In this document: positions 63,277 through 64,000 of the stretch, piece after piece
How positions within the stretch are numbered: the first letter of the stretch is position 1
Layout: every line of letters starts with the position of its first letter
Source: JBBITI01 sp963735055
Lineage (GTDB): Bacteria > Chloroflexota > Dehalococcoidia > Dehalococcoidales > UBA2162
Assembly: GCA_963735055.1 (NCBI GenBank)
Contig: CAVTJN010000004.1
Span: 1 to 64,000 of the forward strand
Length of the DNA: 64,000 bases
Reading direction: 5' to 3'
Made by a program: the position numbers and the translations under genes
Notes under the pieces: model-generated
Seen by the model: only the letters and a program-made list of their open reading frames with translations
Told to the model about the DNA's origin: nothing
The model's database searches: none

Positions 63277-64000
63277 ATGGAACAAAAGATGAAAGTAGGC
63301 GTCCTTGGCGCCACCGGCATGGTAGGGCAGAACTATCTCAGGCTTCTGGCCAGGCATCCCTGGTTCGAGGTGACCTATATCGGGGCTTCGCCCAATTCGG
63401 CGGGCAAGAAGTACGCCGAGGCCGTCGCCGGCCGCTGGCACATGCGGGAACCAATCCCGGAAACGGTCGCCGGGCTGACCGTGGAGGACGCTGGCAAGGT
63501 AGATGCCGTGGTCGGCAAATGCAGCCTTGTCTTTTCGGCGGTCGAAATGGAGAAGCAGGCAATCCTGGCACTGGAAGCCGAATACGCGGCCAAGGGATTT
63601 GCGGTGGTGTCCAATAACTCGGCGTACCGGGGCAGCGATGACGTGCCGGTGATCATTCCAGAGATCAACCACGAACACCTGGCGATCATTCCGGCGCAAC
63701 AGAAGAGCCGGGGGTGGGGGAAGGGATTCATCGTGGTGAAACCGAACTGCTCGATTCAGAGCTACATGATACCTATCTACGCTTTGATCAAGGGCGGCTA
63801 CCCGATCGACCGGATGATCCTGACCACGCTCCAGGCGGTGTCGGGCGCCGGCTACCCGGGGCCTTCGGCCATCGACCTCATTGACAACACGGTGCCGTTC
63901 ATTTCGGGTGAAGAAGAGAAGTCGGAGGTCGAACCGCTGAAGATCCTGGGCAAGGTGGTGGGGGGCAGGATTGTCCCGGAGACGACCATCAAGATATCGG
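63277..64000 (+). CDS. asd: Aspartate-semialdehyde dehydrogenase, N-terminal part (cut by window edge)
   Basis: It runs from ATG 63277 (GAGG upstream) to the window end without a stop, 241 codons. The NADP site is KVGVLGATGMVGQNYLRLLA. The catalytic cysteine lies in VVKPNCSIQSYM near residue 155, and TTLQAVSGAGYPGPSAIDLI follows. This is the archaeal/fungal-type Asd branch that also contains malonyl-CoA reductases. In its usual role it reduces aspartyl 4-phosphate to the semialdehyde for lysine, threonine and methionine synthesis. The neighbouring UGSC-like and transketolase genes diverge from it. Confidence 0.92.
   Translation, partial: MEQKMKVGVLGATGMVGQNYLRLLARHPWFEVTYIGASPNSAGKKYAEAVAGRWHMREPIPETVAGLTVEDAGKVDAVVGKCSLVFSAVEMEKQAILALEAEYAAKGFAVVSNNSAYRGSDDVPVIIPEINHEHLAIIPAQQKSRGWGKGFIVVKPNCSIQSYMIPIYALIKGGYPIDRMILTTLQAVSGAGYPGPSAIDLIDNTVPFISGEEEKSEVEPLKILGKVVGGRIVPETTIKIS

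Noticed and set aside
62823..63320. 165-codon minus-strand frame in the gap between the UGSC-like and asd genes
   Set aside because: It overlaps the asd start and promoter, is rich in Pro/Ser/Arg and has no recognisable family.

Overview
The window looks like part of a Chloroflexota chromosome of the Dehalococcoidia type. The evidence is indirect. The 16S rRNA gene reads like that lineage and has no linked 23S gene. An archaeal-like STT3 oligosaccharyltransferase and an Alg7/AglH-like phosphoglycosyltransferase occur together. Many small families typical of anaerobic Chloroflexota are present (DUF362, polyferredoxin, UGSC-type protein, split transketolase, CxxC-x17-CxxC zinc ribbon). I could not run a database search, so the lineage is an inference.

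Layout. Positions 1-21,000 hold a cell-surface glycan locus: epimerases, STT3 with an inserted J-like domain, a Wzm/Wzt-type exporter, GT2 and GT4 glycosyltransferases, a lipid-phosphate sugar transferase, GDP-heptose precursor enzymes (HddA, GmhA, GmhB, perhaps HddC), a methyltransferase, a 1648-residue four-module protein (pyruvyltransferase, coiled coil, two glycosyltransferases, methyltransferase) and a separate paralogue of one of its modules. Together these could build, export and attach a heptose-containing glycan to surface proteins. Positions 21,200-25,700 hold two divergent secreted proteins, an FG-GAP-like repeat protein and a sedolisin-type (S53) protease with a duplicated C-terminal block. 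Positions 25,800-27,800 hold small zinc-ribbon and membrane proteins and ribosomal protein L25.

Positions 27,960-42,490 are bounded by a 41-bp imperfect direct repeat of the 3' end of tRNA-Ile, the geometry of an old tRNA-targeted island. Inside are an Xre/DUF2178 pair with a visible operator, a methyltransferase, a candidate attenuator RNA with a coiled-coil gene, a PimA-like glycosyltransferase, a response regulator without its phospho-acceptor Asp, a TetR regulator, UspA, and a tight otsA-otsB-mscS-treT trehalose/osmotic operon. No integrase was found. Positions 42,455-44,700 hold tRNA-Ile, 16S rRNA and divergent tRNA-Thr and tRNA-Tyr genes.

Positions 45,000-64,000 hold a MacB-type ABC exporter, a staphyloxanthin-like trio (desaturase, glycosyltransferase, acyltransferase), a dienelactone hydrolase, a cupredoxin lipoprotein, a double CDGSH protein, a metallopeptidase/ATP-grasp pair, an intradiol dioxygenase, a NapH/NapG-like polyferredoxin with DUF362, and a split transketolase downstream of a UGSC-like gene with an in-frame TGA, probably selenocysteine. 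The window ends inside asd.

At least eight genes carry one or more short frameshifts while keeping family-like sequence on both sides. This suggests indel errors in the assembly for many of them, and each is flagged. Several promoters put the -10 box about 7 nt before the start codon, implying leaderless mRNAs.
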